NCBI GenBank assembly: GCA_014584695.1
Contig: JACTMI010000045.1
Location: forward strand, 1-62,070
DNA from: Acidobacteriota bacterium
GTDB taxonomy: Bacteria; Acidobacteriota; Thermoanaerobaculia; Multivoradales; JAGPDF01
Length of the DNA stretch: 62,070 bases
Reading direction: 5' to 3'
In this document: positions 50,842 to 60,962 of the stretch, one piece after another
Position numbering within the stretch: the first letter of the stretch is position 1
How the letters are laid out: each line of letters starts with the position of its first letter
Program-made: the position numbers and the translations under genes
The notes under the pieces: generated by a model
Databases searched by the model: none
What the model was told of the DNA's origin: nothing
The model's input: only the letters and a program-made list of their open reading frames with translations

Positions 50842-51413
50842 CCGACCTTCCTCAGCGCTTCCAGAAGGCTGCGGGTGACGGCGTCCATCGTCCGGTTACC
50901 GTCGACTTTCACCAGCAGTCCCCGCTCACCGTAGTGCGCGACCAGTGGCTCGGTCTTCTCCCGGTAGACCGCCAGCCGGGACCGGATCACCGCCTCCCTG
51001 TCATCGGCCCGCTTGCGCCCGAGCGCTCTGCGTACCAGCTCCTCCTCGGGAACGTCGAGGTACAGGACCGCGTCGATGCGCACGTCGTTCGCCGCGAGCA
51101 GGCGGTCCAGCGTCTCGGCCTGGCCCGGAGTCCGGGGATAGCCGTCGAGCAAGAATCCGCCCCGGGCGTCCGTCTGCCCCAGGCGAGCGGCGACCACTTC
51201 CGCCATCAACCCGTCGTCGACCAAGTCACCGGCAGCCATCACGCCCCCGACCCGCGCGCCAAGCTCGGTTCCCGTCGCCACCGCCTCGCGGAGCATCTCC
51301 CCGGTCGAGATCGCTGGCACGCCGAGGGCGGTCGCCAGACGCTCCGCCTGGGTTCCCTTGCCGCTGCCCGGCGCACCCAGCAGGACCACGTAGAAACCGC
51401 CGCCCGTCGCCAT
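50838..51413 (-). CDS. adk: Adenylate kinase, short-LID form
   Basis: A 191-residue enzyme interconverting ATP, AMP and ADP. P-loop LLGAPGSGKGTQAERL near 11-26, AMP site STGEMLREAV near 36, and FLLDGYPRTPGQAETLD near 86. The LID is short (RKRADDREAVIRSRL) with no zinc cysteines, so the protein is about 25 residues shorter than the long bacterial form. Four bases separate it from secY. Confidence 0.95.
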   Translation of the reverse strand: MATGGGFYVVLLGAPGSGKGTQAERLATALGVPAISTGEMLREAVATGTELGARVGGVMAAGDLVDDGLMAEVVAARLGQTDARGGFLLDGYPRTPGQAETLDRLLAANDVRIDAVLYLDVPEEELVRRALGRKRADDREAVIRSRLAVYREKTEPLVAHYGERGLLVKVDGNRTMDAVTRSLLEALRKVG

Positions 51414-51417
51414 CGGA

Positions 51418-52800
51418 TCAGCCGCGCCGCCCCCGCACGCGTCCTCGCTTCAAGAATCCATCGTAGTTCCGCATCACCAGCTGGCTCTCGACTTGTTGCA
51501 GCGTGTCCATGGCGACGCCCACGACGATCAGCAGGGAGGTGCCGCCGAAGTAGAAGTTGATGCCGAGACCCTGAGTCACCCACTGGGGCAGGTACGGATC
51601 CATCATGGGACCGATCCAGGGCAGGTTCTGGACGCGAATGCCGTTGAGCAGGAAGTCCGGCAGGATCGCCACCAGCGCCAGGTAGCTGGCGCCCACCAGG
51701 GAGATGCGCGTCAGGATTCGGTCGATGTACTCGGCGGTTCGCTTGCCGGACCGGATACCGGGAATGAAGCTCCCGTACTTCCGCATGTTCTCCGCGAGAT
51801 CGGTCGGGTTGAAGATGATCGAGATGTAGAAGTAGCAGAAGAAGATGATCCCGGCGATGTACAGCAGGTAGTGCAGGGGCTGCCCCCAGGCCATCTGATC
51901 GGCGAACTTCTGAACCCACTCGACCTGGAACATCTGGGCCGCCGTGGCAGGCAGCGCCAGGAGCGAGCTGGCGAAGATGACCGGAATCACGCCCGCGGTG
52001 TTGACGCGCAGCGGCAAGTAGGTGCTCTGGCCGCCATAGACCTTGCGACCAACCATCCGCTTGGCGTACTGGACCGGGATTCTTCGTTGCGCCCGTTCCA
52101 TGAAGACGATGAAGCCGACTACCACGATCATGAACGCCAACAGTACGACCACGCCGAGAATGCTCAACTCGTTGGTGCGGATCCGGCCGATGGTGTCCGC
52201 CGTCGCGCTCGGGAGCCCGACCACGATGCCGGCGAAGATGATGAGCGAGATGCCGTTGCCGACTCCCCGCTCGCTGATCTGCTCGCCCAGCCACATGATG
52301 AACGCGCAGCCCGTGGTCAGAGTCAGAATCGTCATCAGGCGGAAGGCCCAGCCGGGAGAGGGCACCAGCGCCGCTCCGGCCGGCGTCGTGGTCTTCTCCA
52401 GGAACAGGGCGATGCCAGTCGACTGGATGACCGAGACGAGAACCGTGCCGTAGCGCGTGTACTGGGTGATCTTCTTCCGCCCCAGCTCGCCCTCCTTGGA
52501 GAGCTTCTCCAGGTGGGGGACGACGACGGTCAGGAGCTGCAGAATGATGGAAGAGGTGATGTACGGCATGATGCCGAGCGCAAAGACCGCGACTCGCTCG
52601 AGGCTGCCGCCGGTGAAGGTGTTGACGAAGCCCAGGAACGTGTTCTGCACCGCGTCCATGAACTCGAGCAGCGCCTTGGGATCGATCCCCGGCGTGGGGA
52701 TGTGACACCCGACTCGATACACGGCGAGCAGGCCGAACGTGAAGAGCACCCGCTTGCGCAGGTCCGGGATCGCGAAGATGTTCCGGAAGCTCTCGAGCAC
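51418..52800 (-). CDS. secY: Protein translocase subunit SecY
   Basis: A 460-residue membrane channel subunit with ten hydrophobic helices. It begins LESFRNIFAIPDLRKRVLFTFGLLAVYRVGCHIPTPG. The cytosolic loops (QYAKRMVGRKVYGGQSTYLPLRVNTAGVIPVIFA and the late Arg-rich GKRTAEYIDRILTR) are present. It forms the protein-conducting pore with SecE and SecG. The start GTG directly follows the rplO stop with no spacer. Confidence 0.97.
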   Translation of the reverse strand: MLESFRNIFAIPDLRKRVLFTFGLLAVYRVGCHIPTPGIDPKALLEFMDAVQNTFLGFVNTFTGGSLERVAVFALGIMPYITSSIILQLLTVVVPHLEKLSKEGELGRKKITQYTRYGTVLVSVIQSTGIALFLEKTTTPAGAALVPSPGWAFRLMTILTLTTGCAFIMWLGEQISERGVGNGISLIIFAGIVVGLPSATADTIGRIRTNELSILGVVVLLAFMIVVVGFIVFMERAQRRIPVQYAKRMVGRKVYGGQSTYLPLRVNTAGVIPVIFASSLLALPATAAQMFQVEWVQKFADQMAWGQPLHYLLYIAGIIFFCYFYISIIFNPTDLAENMRKYGSFIPGIRSGKRTAEYIDRILTRISLVGASYLALVAILPDFLLNGIRVQNLPWIGPMMDPYLPQWVTQGLGINFYFGGTSLLIVVGVAMDTLQQVESQLVMRNYDGFLKRGRVRGRRG

Positions 52801-53235
52801 TTAAGCGATCTCCTCGCACTTGCCGCCCGCGGCCTCGATCTTCGTTCGAGCCGCGGCGCTGAACTTGTGGGCGCGGACGGACACCGCCGCCGTGATCTCA
52901 CCGTTGCCCAGCACCTTGACCTTGCGCCCCTTGTGGATCAGGCCCCGCTCGGCCAGCAGCTCCGGGTGGACCGCGGCGCCGAGATCGGCGAGCTGGGAGA
53001 CATTGACCACCGCGTACTCGACGCGGAACTCGTTGTGAAAACCCCGCTTCGGCACGCGCCGGATGAGCGGCATCTGGCCGCCCTCGAAACCGGGGCGGGA
53101 GCTATGGCCCGATCGCGAGCCGCCGCCCTTGTGGCCGCGACCCGAGGTCTTTCCGAGTCCAGATCCCGGACCGCGTCCGACTCGCTTGCGCGCGTGCTTG
53201 CTGCCCTTGGCGGGGGAGAGATCGTGCAGCTTCAT
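52801..53235 (-). CDS. rplO: 50S ribosomal protein L15
   Basis: A 144-residue L15: [20 protein letters not shown], the Gly-rich [42 protein letters not shown] and C-terminal helical RNA-binding domain. Start coupled to the rpmD stop (4-bp overlap at 53232-53235). Confidence 0.97.
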   Translation of the reverse strand: MKLHDLSPAKGSKHARKRVGRGPGSGLGKTSGRGHKGGGSRSGHSSRPGFEGGQMPLIRRVPKRGFHNEFRVEYAVVNVSQLADLGAAVHPELLAERGLIHKGRKVKVLGNGEITAAVSVRAHKFSAAARTKIEAAGGKCEEIA

Positions 53236-53426
53236 CGTCCTTCCTCACTGACCTCGAGCAGGTAGGAGACCTTGGCGATCATGCCCCGGACCGCCGGACT
53301 GTCCTGCCGCTCGACCTCGTGGCGGATGCGCCGCAAGCCGAGGCCACGCAGGATTTCCCGGTGCGCCGGCTTGGTCCCGATGGCGCTCCGGACCTGGCGG
53401 ATTCGAATCTTCTTCTCGTTGCTCAT
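53232..53426 (-). CDS. rpmD: 50S ribosomal protein L30
   Basis: A 64-residue L30: [30 protein letters not shown] then [14 protein letters not shown]. The start MSNEKK at 53426 follows AGAGGT; an earlier in-frame codon would run into the rpsE coding end. It overlaps the next gene by four bases. Confidence 0.95.
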   Translation of the reverse strand: MSNEKKIRIRQVRSAIGTKPAHREILRGLGLRRIRHEVERQDSPAVRGMIAKVSYLLEVSEEGR

Positions 53427-53452
53427 TTCGAAACCTCTATCCCGCTTTCGGG

Positions 53453-53953
53453 TCAAGCGCCTGCGGGCACTGGCGCCTCGGCGCCGGGACGCCGGCGGCG
53501 ATCCTCCCCGCGCAGCTTGAGCAGCGCATCGAAGGCGGCCTTCACGACGTTGTGCGGGTTGGTGGATCCGAGCGACTTGGTCAGGATGTCTTGGATCCCG
53601 GCCGCCTCGATCACCGCCCGAACCGGTCCGCCGGCGATCACGCCCGTGCCGGCGGAGGCCGGCTTCATCAGGACCTTGCCCGATCCAAACCGCCCCGTTG
53701 CCTCGTGCGGAATCGTGCTGCCCTTGGTCGGCACCGTGATGAGGTTCTTTTTCGCGACCTCGATTCCCTTGCGAATCGCGGTGGGAACCTCCTTGGCCTT
53801 GCCCGCACCGTAGCCGACCCGGCCGTTGCCGTCGCCGATCACGACCAGCGCCGAGAAGGAGAAGTTCTTGCCGCCCTTCACGACCTTGGTCACGCGGTTG
53901 ATGTGCACGACCTGCTCGACGAACTCGCTCTCCTGCTCGAAATCCCTTGCCAA
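53453..53953 (-). CDS. rpsE: 30S ribosomal protein S5
   Basis: A 166-residue S5 with [39 protein letters not shown] and the C-terminal [30 protein letters not shown]. It helps decoding accuracy and forms part of the mRNA entry channel. Confidence 0.97.
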   Translation of the reverse strand: MARDFEQESEFVEQVVHINRVTKVVKGGKNFSFSALVVIGDGNGRVGYGAGKAKEVPTAIRKGIEVAKKNLITVPTKGSTIPHEATGRFGSGKVLMKPASAGTGVIAGGPVRAVIEAAGIQDILTKSLGSTNPHNVVKAAFDALLKLRGEDRRRRPGAEAPVPAGA

Positions 53954-53998
53954 AGCCGTTCTCCTCCGCCCCCGTGTCGCGGGCGCCTGGAACCTCTG

Positions 53999-54385
53999 TC
54001 AGAACTGCAGTCCCTTGGCGCGCGCCGCGTCGGCGAGCTCCTTGACCTTGCCGTGGTACAGGTAGCCGCCCCGATCGAAGACGACTTTCTGGATCCCCTT
54101 CGCCAGCGCCCGCTCGGCGACCTTCTCACCCACGAGCTTGGCAGCGGCCTTGTTGGCGGCCGAAGCGCCGAGCTTGCCCTTGATCTCCGGCTCGAGCGAG
54201 GCGGCGGCGACGAGCGTCGCCCCCTTCTCGTCGTCGATCACCTGAACGTACATATAGCTCGAGCTCTTGAAGACCGCCAGCCGCGGGCGCTCCGCGGTAC
54301 CGACGATGCGCTGCCGGAGCCGCTGGTGAGCGCGCTCGCGGCGAGCTCGCTTCTCGAGGACCTTCTTCTTGCTCAGATCCGACAT
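53999..54385 (-). CDS. rplR: 50S ribosomal protein L18
   Basis: A 128-residue L18 ([49 protein letters not shown], ending [26 protein letters not shown]). It binds 5S rRNA. The N-terminal helix is Lys/Arg rich as usual. Confidence 0.97.
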   Translation of the reverse strand: MSDLSKKKVLEKRARRERAHQRLRQRIVGTAERPRLAVFKSSSYMYVQVIDDEKGATLVAAASLEPEIKGKLGASAANKAAAKLVGEKVAERALAKGIQKVVFDRGGYLYHGKVKELADAARAKGLQF

Positions 54386-54424
54386 GACGTTCCTTCCCGA
54401 TCCGACCCGTCCGATGCCCGCGCC

Positions 54425-54967
54425 TTACTTGGCGCCGGCCTTACCGACCTTGCGCCGGATGACCTCGCCGGCGAACTTGATGCCCTTGCCCTTGTAGGGA
54501 TCCGGCGGTCGCAACCGGCGGATTTCCGCGCAAACCTGGCCGAGCAGCTGCTTGTCCGCGCCCGAGATCTTCATCTTGCCGGCCTTGGAATCGACCTCGA
54601 TGTCGATACCCGTCGGAATCCTGAAGACCACGGGATGGGAATAGCCGAGAGCGAAGTGAACCTCACTGCCCTTGACCTCGGCCTTGTAGCCCACCCCGAC
54701 GATCTCCAGGCCGCGGGAGAAGCCGTTCGCCGCACCCTCGACCGCGTTGGCGAGCAGCGCCCGCAACAGGCCGTGCTTGGCCCGCTCCGGGCCCGCGTCG
54801 CCGGGCCTTCCGACCCTGATGGTCGATCCCTCGATCTCGACCGCGAACCCGGGAATCAGCTGCTGCGCCACCTTCCCTTTCGGGCCTTCGGCGGTGAAGA
54901 CACCTTCGGCTACCGTCACCCTGACCCCATTCGGGACCTCGATCGGCATCCTTCCGATTCGCGACAT
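54425..54967 (-). CDS. rplF: 50S ribosomal protein L6
   Basis: A 180-residue L6 starting MSRIGRMPIEVPNGVRVTV and ending with RRLRPPDPYKGKGIKFAGEVIRRKVGKAGAK. It sits near the sarcin-ricin loop. The start at 54967 gives the normal length; an earlier one would overlap rpsH coding sequence. Confidence 0.97.
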   Translation of the reverse strand: MSRIGRMPIEVPNGVRVTVAEGVFTAEGPKGKVAQQLIPGFAVEIEGSTIRVGRPGDAGPERAKHGLLRALLANAVEGAANGFSRGLEIVGVGYKAEVKGSEVHFALGYSHPVVFRIPTGIDIEVDSKAGKMKISGADKQLLGQVCAEIRRLRPPDPYKGKGIKFAGEVIRRKVGKAGAK

Positions 54968-54977
54968 CGCGGCCCCC

Positions 54978-55376
54978 TTACCAGACCTCGCAGAGCACTT
55001 CGCCGCCCACCCGGCGCTCACGCGCCTGGCTGTCGGAAAGCAGTCCGAGGTTGGTCGAAATCACGCCCAGGCCACGACCGTTGAGCACGGGTCGAATGTC
55101 GTCCGCGCCACGGTACACCCGCCGCCCCGGCTTCGACACCCTTTGCAGGTGCGTGATCGCCGGCTCGCCGGACTCGTCGTACTCAAGGAAGACGCGGATC
55201 ATCGGGAAGGGCTGCTGCTCGAGGAGCCGGTAGTTCCGGATGAAGCCCTCTTCCTTCAAGATCCGGCAGATCTCGGCCTTCAGCTTCGAGCTCGGTACAT
55301 CCACCCGGTCGTGCTTGGCCATGTGCGCGTTCCGGATCCGCGTCAGCAGATCCGAAACCGGATCCATGTTGCTCAT
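54978..55376 (-). CDS. rpsH: 30S ribosomal protein S8
   Basis: A 132-residue S8: MDPVSDLLTRIRNAHMAKHDRVDVPSSKLKAEICRIL and the RNA-binding C-terminus RPVLNGRGLGVISTNLGLLSDSQARERRVGGEVLCEVW. In many bacteria S8 represses this part of the operon. Confidence 0.97.
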   Translation of the reverse strand: MSNMDPVSDLLTRIRNAHMAKHDRVDVPSSKLKAEICRILKEEGFIRNYRLLEQQPFPMIRVFLEYDESGEPAITHLQRVSKPGRRVYRGADDIRPVLNGRGLGVISTNLGLLSDSQARERRVGGEVLCEVW

Positions 55377-55386
55377 CTCGATCTCC

Positions 55387-55572
55387 TTACCAGCTCGCCT
55401 TGATCACGCCCGGCAGGTAGCCCTGCCTGGCGAGGTCCCGAAAACAGATCCGGCACAACCCGAACTTGCGCAGAAACGCTCGCGGCCGCCCGCAGCGCTT
55501 GCATCGGTTGCGCTCGCGGATCTTGTACTTCAGGGAGATCCGTGTCTTCGCCATTCTCGCCGCAGTCGCCAT
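55387..55572 (-). CDS. rpsN: 30S ribosomal protein S14, zinc type
   Basis: A 61-residue short S14 with zinc cysteines 24, 27, 40 and 43 (RCKRCGRP and [10 protein letters not shown]), ending [11 protein letters not shown]. The longer zinc-free form is not present here. The start at 55572 has GAGGGG upstream; an internal ATG would give a 55-residue form. Confidence 0.96.
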   Translation of the reverse strand: MATAARMAKTRISLKYKIRERNRCKRCGRPRAFLRKFGLCRICFRDLARQGYLPGVIKASW

Positions 55573-55597
55573 CTCTTCCCCTCGTGTCCTCAGCCGC

Positions 55598-56182
55598 TCA
55601 GTTCCGAGCGAACGGCATGCCCAGCTCCCGGAGCAGGTGCAACGCCTGCTCGTCGTTGCCGGCGGTCGTGACGAAGGTGACGTTCATACCCTTCGACTTG
55701 TCGACCTTGTTGTAATCGATCTCCTGGAAGATCAGATGATCGCGAATCCCCAGGGTGTAGTTGCCGCGCCCGTCGAAACTCCGTGCCGGGACGCCGCGGA
55801 AGTCGCGCACGCGCGGCAACGCGATCGTGATCAGACGATCCAGGAACTCCCACATGCGATCGCCGCGCAGCGTCACGCTGCAACCGATCGGCATGCCCTC
55901 GCGCAACTTGAACGATGCGATGGACTTCCGCGCTCGCCTGACGGAAGGGCGCTGGCCGGCGATCGCGGCCAGTTCTTCCACGCCGTCGTCGAGCGTCTTG
56001 ATGTTCTGAATCGCGTCCCCGAGCCCCATGTTCAATACGATCTTCTCCAGGCGCGGAACCGCCATCTGATTCTCGATTCCGAACTCCTTCTTGAGCTTCG
56101 GAACGACGTCCTCCCGGTACTGCTTCTTCAGGCGCGGCACGGCCTTGTCCTTGTCCACGCTCTTCTGTCTCTTCTCAGCCAT
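55598..56182 (-). CDS. rplE: 50S ribosomal protein L5
   Basis: A 194-residue L5: [70 protein letters not shown] and [25 protein letters not shown]. It binds 5S rRNA and the P-site tRNA. Confidence 0.97.
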   Translation of the reverse strand: MAEKRQKSVDKDKAVPRLKKQYREDVVPKLKKEFGIENQMAVPRLEKIVLNMGLGDAIQNIKTLDDGVEELAAIAGQRPSVRRARKSIASFKLREGMPIGCSVTLRGDRMWEFLDRLITIALPRVRDFRGVPARSFDGRGNYTLGIRDHLIFQEIDYNKVDKSKGMNVTFVTTAGNDEQALHLLRELGMPFARN

Positions 56183-56195
56183 CGCCCCGATGCTC

Positions 56196-56519
56196 CTAAC
56201 CGAGCGTCGCGCCGCTCTTCTTCGCGACGCGCGTCCCGCTGCCGTCCTCGAGCCGCTTGCGACCGACCCTGGTCGCCTTGCCGGATTGCGGGTCGATCAC
56301 CATGAGGTTCGAAAGGTGGATCGGCGCCTCGCGCTCGAGGATGCCGCCCTGAATTCCCTTCTGCGGATTGGCCTTGGTGTGCCGCTTGACCAAGTTGACT
56401 CGCTCGACCACTGCCATCGACTTGGCCGGCAGAACGCGCAAGACCCTCCCCTTGGCGCCGCGGTCCTTGCCAGCGATGACCTGGACCTGATCGTTCTTCT
56501 TGATTTTCGTCTTCCGCAT
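56196..56519 (-). CDS. rplX: 50S ribosomal protein L24
   Basis: A 107-residue KOW-domain protein: [55 protein letters not shown], and [18 protein letters not shown]. It is an early 50S assembly initiator. Confidence 0.97.
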   Translation of the reverse strand: MRKTKIKKNDQVQVIAGKDRGAKGRVLRVLPAKSMAVVERVNLVKRHTKANPQKGIQGGILEREAPIHLSNLMVIDPQSGKATRVGRKRLEDGSGTRVAKKSGATLG

Positions 56520-56540
56520 CGTGCGCCTCCCGAGGCCGCC

Positions 56541-56906
56541 TCAGATCACTTCCGGCGCGAGCGAGACGATCTTCATGAAGCGCCTCTCGCGGAGCTCACG
56601 CGCCACCGGACCGAACACGCGAGTGCCGATCGGCTCCTTCTGGTCGTTGATCAGCACCGCGGCGTTCTGGTCGAAGCGAATATAGCTGCCGTCTCGCCGC
56701 CGCTCGGCCTTCACCGTTCGCACCACGACCGCCTTCACCACCTGGCCCTTCTTCACGGTGCCGTCCGGCGTGGCTTCCTTGACCGACGCCGTGATGACGT
56801 CGCCCAACCGCGCATAGGTGCCGAGCGCACCGCGGAGCTGAATGCAAGCGATCTTCTTGGCGCCGGAATTGTCGGCCACGTCCAGAATCGTGCGCATCTG
56901 GATCAT
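56541..56906 (-). CDS. rplN: 50S ribosomal protein L14
   Basis: A 121-residue L14: [56 protein letters not shown], ending [14 protein letters not shown]. Forms intersubunit bridges. Confidence 0.97.
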   Translation of the reverse strand: MIQMRTILDVADNSGAKKIACIQLRGALGTYARLGDVITASVKEATPDGTVKKGQVVKAVVVRTVKAERRRDGSYIRFDQNAAVLINDQKEPIGTRVFGPVARELRERRFMKIVSLAPEVI

Positions 56907-56910
56907 CGGA

Positions 56911-57189
56911 TCACTCCCCCTGGGCCGACTCGAGGATCTCGCTCACCGTCCAGCGCTTGAGACGCGACAACGGCCGGCTGGCGACGAGGCGGACCTTGTC
57001 GCCCGGCTTGCAGCGGTTCTCCTCGTCGTGCGCGTAGAACTTCGAGGTCCTCTTCTGGTAACGATGGTACAGACGATGCGTAATGGTCTTCTCGACCGCC
57101 ACGACGACCGTCTTGTCCATCTTGCTGCCGACGACCACGCCGACCTTCTCCTGACGGCGCGCGCGGTCGACCTTCTTTGCCTCGCTCAT
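56911..57189 (-). CDS. rpsQ: 30S ribosomal protein S17
   Basis: A 92-residue S17: [70 protein letters not shown]. The ATG at 57189 has GAGGGTGG upstream; a GTG three codons earlier is less likely. Confidence 0.96.
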   Translation of the reverse strand: MSEAKKVDRARRQEKVGVVVGSKMDKTVVVAVEKTITHRLYHRYQKRTSKFYAHDEENRCKPGDKVRLVASRPLSRLKRWTVSEILESAQGE

Positions 57190-57200
57190 GGTCGCCACCC

Positions 57201-57407
57201 TCAGCCCGCCGCGCGCTTCTGGCGCAGCACGGTCAGAACTCGCGCCAACTCGCGCCGCGCGTCGCGGAACTTCGAGGGCTTCTCGAGCTGACCCGTTGTC
57301 TTCTGTAGCCTCAGCGCGAAGAGCTGGTCGGCGAGCTCGCGCTCCCGCGCGATCAGGTCGGCCTCGGTCTTCTCGTGCAGCTCGCGCAGCTTCGCCTGCC
57401 TCTTCAT
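57201..57407 (-). CDS. rpmC: 50S ribosomal protein L29
   Basis: A 68-residue two-helix protein: MKRQAKLRELHEKTEADLIARERELADQLFALRLQKTTGQLEKPSKFRDARRELARVLTVLRQ. It lines the polypeptide exit and docks trigger factor and SRP. Confidence 0.95.
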   Translation of the reverse strand: MKRQAKLRELHEKTEADLIARERELADQLFALRLQKTTGQLEKPSKFRDARRELARVLTVLRQKRAAG

Positions 57408-57417
57408 GACCCCTCTC

Positions 57418-57837
57418 CTACCTCAGCTCGGCTTGCCGCGCCACGAAGCGCGTCTTGATTCCGAACTTGTGAGACGCGAGGCGCATCGCCTCGAGCGCGA
57501 CCTCGGGAGTGACGCCCTCGATCTCGAACAGGATTCGGCCCGGCTTGACCACGGCAACCCAGCCCTCCGGGTTGCCCTTGCCCTTGCCCATCCGGGTCTC
57601 GAGCGGCTTCTTGGTGAAGGGCTTGTCCGGAAAGACCCGGATCCAGACCTTCCCGCCTCGCTTGACGTGACGGGTAATCGCGATTCGGCCCGCCTCGATC
57701 TGCCGCGCGGTAACCCAACCGGGCTCGAGCGCCTGGAGCGCGAAGTCCCCGAACGCGATGTACGCCCCGCCCTTGGTGCCGCCGGCGCGGCGCCCGCGGT
57801 GCTGCTTGCGGAACTTGACCTTCTTCGGCATCAACAT
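57418..57837 (-). CDS. rplP: 50S ribosomal protein L16
   Basis: A 139-residue L16: [93 protein letters not shown]. The start at 57837 has AGAGG eight bases upstream. Contacts tRNA in the A site. Confidence 0.97.
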   Translation of the reverse strand: MLMPKKVKFRKQHRGRRAGGTKGGAYIAFGDFALQALEPGWVTARQIEAGRIAITRHVKRGGKVWIRVFPDKPFTKKPLETRMGKGKGNPEGWVAVVKPGRILFEIEGVTPEVALEAMRLASHKFGIKTRFVARQAELR

Positions 57838-57857
57838 GGCATCGAACCTCTTTTACG

Positions 57858-58508
57858 TCACGCGCTGGCGCGACGCCCCTTCTCCTTGAGGAGGTCCCCC
57901 TTGTAGACCCACACCTTGCAACCGATCACGCCGTAGGTCGTGCGCGCCTCGGCGAAGCCATAGTCGATATCCGCCTTGAGCGTGTGCAGCGGGAGCCGGC
58001 CCTCCTGGTACCACTCGGTCCGGGCGATCTCGGAGCCGCCGAGCCGGCCGGCGACCATGATCTTGACGCCCTTGGCCCCGAATCGGAACGCCGACTCCAT
58101 CGCCTTCTTCATCGCGCGACGAAAGGAGACGCGGCGCTCGAGCTGACCCGCGATCGACTCGGAAACCAGCTGGGCATCGAGCTCGGGCCGCTGGATCTCC
58201 TGGATGTTGATGTGCACTTCCCGACCGGTCGACTTCGCCAGGTCGTCGCGCAGCTTGTCGACCTCGGCACCCTTGCGGCCGATGATGATGCCCGGACGAG
58301 ACGTATGAATCGTCACCCGGAGCTTGTCGGCCGCCCGTTCGATGTCGATCTCCGAGACTCCAGCGTGGCCGAGGCGACGCTTGAGGTCCTGCCGGAGCTT
58401 GAGATCGGAGTGCAGCAGCTTGGCGTAGTCGCCCTCGGCATACCATCGGGAGTGCCACGTCTTGTTGTAGACGAGTCTGAATCCGTAAGGATGAGTTTTC
58501 TGACCCAC
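57858..58508 (-). CDS. rpsC: 30S ribosomal protein S3
   Basis: A 216-residue S3 starting with GTG ([22 protein letters not shown]), with the KH domain [19 protein letters not shown] and [14 protein letters not shown] near the end. AGGGAGG lies nine bases upstream inside the end of rplV. It forms the mRNA entry site. Confidence 0.97.
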   Translation of the reverse strand: MGQKTHPYGFRLVYNKTWHSRWYAEGDYAKLLHSDLKLRQDLKRRLGHAGVSEIDIERAADKLRVTIHTSRPGIIIGRKGAEVDKLRDDLAKSTGREVHINIQEIQRPELDAQLVSESIAGQLERRVSFRRAMKKAMESAFRFGAKGVKIMVAGRLGGSEIARTEWYQEGRLPLHTLKADIDYGFAEARTTYGVIGCKVWVYKGDLLKEKGRRASA

Positions 58509-58510
58509 GA

Positions 58511-58870
58511 CTACTTGCCTCCCTGGGCGCCGCTCTTGCGGGTGTCCAGCTTGATGGTGACGTGGCTGCGACGCTTCAGGATCCTGAACGCCCGGCCCAT
58601 CGTGTTGGCACGAATCCGCTTCAAGGAAGGCCCGCCGTCGACGAACGCCTCCTTGACGAAGAGCTTGCCGACGTCGACGTTGTCGCCGCGATTCTCCGCG
58701 TTGGCGACCGCCGACTTGAGCAGCTTCTCGAGCGGCCGAGCCGCGGCCTTCTTGGTCAGCCGCAGGATCGTGGCCGCCTCTTCCACGTCCTTGCCGCGAA
58801 TTAGATCGACCACGAGGCGCACCTTCTGGGCCGAGGCCGGCAGATGGCGGAGTCGAGCCGTGACTTCCAT
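58511..58870 (-). CDS. rplV: 50S ribosomal protein L22
   Basis: A 119-residue L22: [55 protein letters not shown] and the hairpin [22 protein letters not shown] that lines the exit tunnel. Confidence 0.97.
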   Translation of the reverse strand: MEVTARLRHLPASAQKVRLVVDLIRGKDVEEAATILRLTKKAAARPLEKLLKSAVANAENRGDNVDVGKLFVKEAFVDGGPSLKRIRANTMGRAFRILKRRSHVTIKLDTRKSGAQGGK

Positions 58871-58881
58871 GTCTCCCCTCC

Positions 58882-59178
58882 TCAGGCCTTCCGCGGCGCG
58901 GCTGTCTTCTCCGCGGCCTTCTTACCACTGTGGCCCCGGAAGGTCCTGGTCATCGCGAACTCGCCGAGCTTGTGCCCGACCATGTTCTCGCTGACGTAGA
59001 CCGGGATGAACGACTTGCCGTTGTGCACCGCGAAGGTGTGTCCGACCATTTCCGGAATGACAGTCGAGCGGCGGGACCAAGTCTTGATCACTCGCTTCTC
59101 ACCGCTCGAGTTCATCGCCACCACCTTGTCCTGCAGATGGTGGTCGATGAAGAAGCCCTTCTTGAGCGAACGCGACAT
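58882..59178 (-). CDS. rpsS: 30S ribosomal protein S19
   Basis: A 98-residue S19: [74 protein letters not shown]. Sits in the 30S head. Confidence 0.97.
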   Translation of the reverse strand: MSRSLKKGFFIDHHLQDKVVAMNSSGEKRVIKTWSRRSTVIPEMVGHTFAVHNGKSFIPVYVSENMVGHKLGEFAMTRTFRGHSGKKAAEKTAAPRKA

Positions 59179-59192
59179 CGGCTACCCCCGCA

Positions 59193-60020
59193 TCACTTCT
59201 GATTGCGCCGGCGAACGATCATGGCGTCCGTCCGCTTGTTGTTGCGCGTCTTGAATCCCTTGGTCGGCGTGCCCCAAGGCGTGCACGGATGCCGGCCACC
59301 CGAGGTCTTACCCTCACCGCCACCCATCGGATGGTCGACCGGGTTCATCGACACGGCTCGGTTGTGGGGCCGGCGGCCCAGCCATCGACGCCGGCCCGCC
59401 TTGCCGTACGAGACATTCTCGTGATCGAGATTGCCGACTTGGCCGATGGTGGCGAAACAGTCGATGTGCACACGCCGAACCTCGCCCGACGGCAGCTTGA
59501 CCTGTGCGTAGGCACCCTCCTTCGCCATCAGCTGGGCGCCCGCGCCGGCCGAGCGGACCATCTGACCGCCCTTGCCCCGCTTCAGCTCGATGTTGTGAAT
59601 CACCGTGCCGAGGGGGATCTGCCGCAGTGGCAAGGAGTTCCCGACGTTGATCTCGGCCTTCTCTCCGGCCACCACCGTCATCCCGACTTCCAAACCCTGA
59701 GGCGCCAGGATGTAGCGCTTTTCGCCGTCCGCGTAGTGGAGCAGCGCGATGCGCGCCGAGCGGTTCGGATCGTACTCGATCGCCGCGACCTTGCCCGGCA
59801 CGTCGTGCTTGTCGCGGCGAAAGTCCACGACCCGATACCGGCGCTTGTGCCCGCCGCCACGGAACCAGTTGGTGAGGTGGCCCTTGTTGTTACGCCCCCC
59901 CGACGACTTCTTGCCCTCGGTCAGAGACTTGAGGGGGCGATCGGTCGTGACCTCCCGAAAGTCCGGAAAACTCTGAAACCGGCTCGAGGGGTTGACCGGA
60001 CGAAGCTGACGAATGCCCAT
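59193..60020 (-). CDS. rplB: 50S ribosomal protein L2
   Basis: A 275-residue L2 with [26 protein letters not shown], the SH3-like middle and the C-terminal [28 protein letters not shown] that holds the catalytic-centre histidine. Ends [14 protein letters not shown]. Confidence 0.98.
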   Translation of the reverse strand: MGIRQLRPVNPSSRFQSFPDFREVTTDRPLKSLTEGKKSSGGRNNKGHLTNWFRGGGHKRRYRVVDFRRDKHDVPGKVAAIEYDPNRSARIALLHYADGEKRYILAPQGLEVGMTVVAGEKAEINVGNSLPLRQIPLGTVIHNIELKRGKGGQMVRSAGAGAQLMAKEGAYAQVKLPSGEVRRVHIDCFATIGQVGNLDHENVSYGKAGRRRWLGRRPHNRAVSMNPVDHPMGGGEGKTSGGRHPCTPWGTPTKGFKTRNNKRTDAMIVRRRNQK

Positions 60021-60035
60021 TGCGCAGATTCCTCC

Positions 60036-60326
60036 TTACGCACCCTCGAAGAAGTCGATGGTCTTCTCGCCCGGCGCGAGCCGGACATAGGCCTTCTTCC
60101 AGTCGGAGCGACGCCCGGCGAAGCGACCCTGGCGGCGGACCTTGCCGTGACAGTTGGCCACCCGCACCTCAGCCACCTTGACCTTGAACTGCGTCTCCAC
60201 CGCGCGTTGGATCTCCACCTTGTTCGCACGGACGTCGACCTCGAAAGCCAGCACGTTGATGCCCTCGCGCTGCACGCTCGACTTCTCCGTGATGAGCGGG
60301 CGCCGAATGACTTCCTGGATCCTCAT
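60036..60326 (-). CDS. rplW: 50S ribosomal protein L23
   Basis: A 96-residue L23: VIRRPLITEKSSVQREGINVLAFEVDVRANKVEIQRAVETQFKVKVAEVRVANCHGKVRRQGRFAGRRSDWKKAYVRLAPGE. Its start overlaps rplD by four bases. Confidence 0.97.
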   Translation of the reverse strand: MRIQEVIRRPLITEKSSVQREGINVLAFEVDVRANKVEIQRAVETQFKVKVAEVRVANCHGKVRRQGRFAGRRSDWKKAYVRLAPGEKTIDFFEGA

Positions 60327-60946
60327 GCTCCGAGCACCTCCAGCAAGCGACCGAGCGCCTGCTCGCTGACGACCAGGTACGGACGATCGACGAGATCGTA
60401 GACCGTCACTCCCATGGCATCGACGGCCTTGATCGAGGGATGGTTCCTCGAAGCCAGCGCGAGGTTCTCGTTCTCGTGGCGGTCGACCAGCAACACCTTG
60501 CCCTCGGCGCCGAGCCGCGCGAGCAGCGAGGCCAGGTCCTTGGTCTTGTGCGTGCTCACGGCGAGGCTCTCGAGGACGATGAGTCCGTTCTCCTTCGCCT
60601 TGCGCGCCAATGCCGACTTGAGTGCGTTCTTCTTCTCACCGGCGGTGAGCGCCTTGGAGTGGTCCCGAGGCACGGGGCCGTGAACAGTGCCGCCCTTGCG
60701 CCAGAGCGGGCTCCGCACCGATCCGATTCGTGCCCTGCCGGTGCCTTTCTGCTTCCAGAGCTTTCGCCCAGAACCGGACACCTCGCTGCGCACTTTCGTC
60801 TTGTGGGTCCCCGAGCGGAGGCCGGCGAGATAGGCCTGCACCGCGGTGTGGATCAGGTGTTTCTTGTAGGGGTAGGAGAACACCGCCTCGGGAAGGTCGA
60901 GCTCCCTGACCGGCACGTTCTCGAAGTTGCGGACAGCGATCTTCAT
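60323..60946 (-). CDS. rplD: 50S ribosomal protein L4
   Basis: A 207-residue L4: the N-terminal strand MKIAVRNFENVPVRELDLPE, the tunnel loop TKVRSEVSGSGRKLWKQKGTGRARIGSVRSPLWRKGGTVHGP, and the helical core. In many bacteria L4 represses the S10 operon. The start at 60946 gives the family length. Confidence 0.97.
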   Translation of the reverse strand: MKIAVRNFENVPVRELDLPEAVFSYPYKKHLIHTAVQAYLAGLRSGTHKTKVRSEVSGSGRKLWKQKGTGRARIGSVRSPLWRKGGTVHGPVPRDHSKALTAGEKKNALKSALARKAKENGLIVLESLAVSTHKTKDLASLLARLGAEGKVLLVDRHENENLALASRNHPSIKAVDAMGVTVYDLVDRPYLVVSEQALGRLLEVLGA

Positions 60947-60962
60947 CGTCCACGCCCCTCGC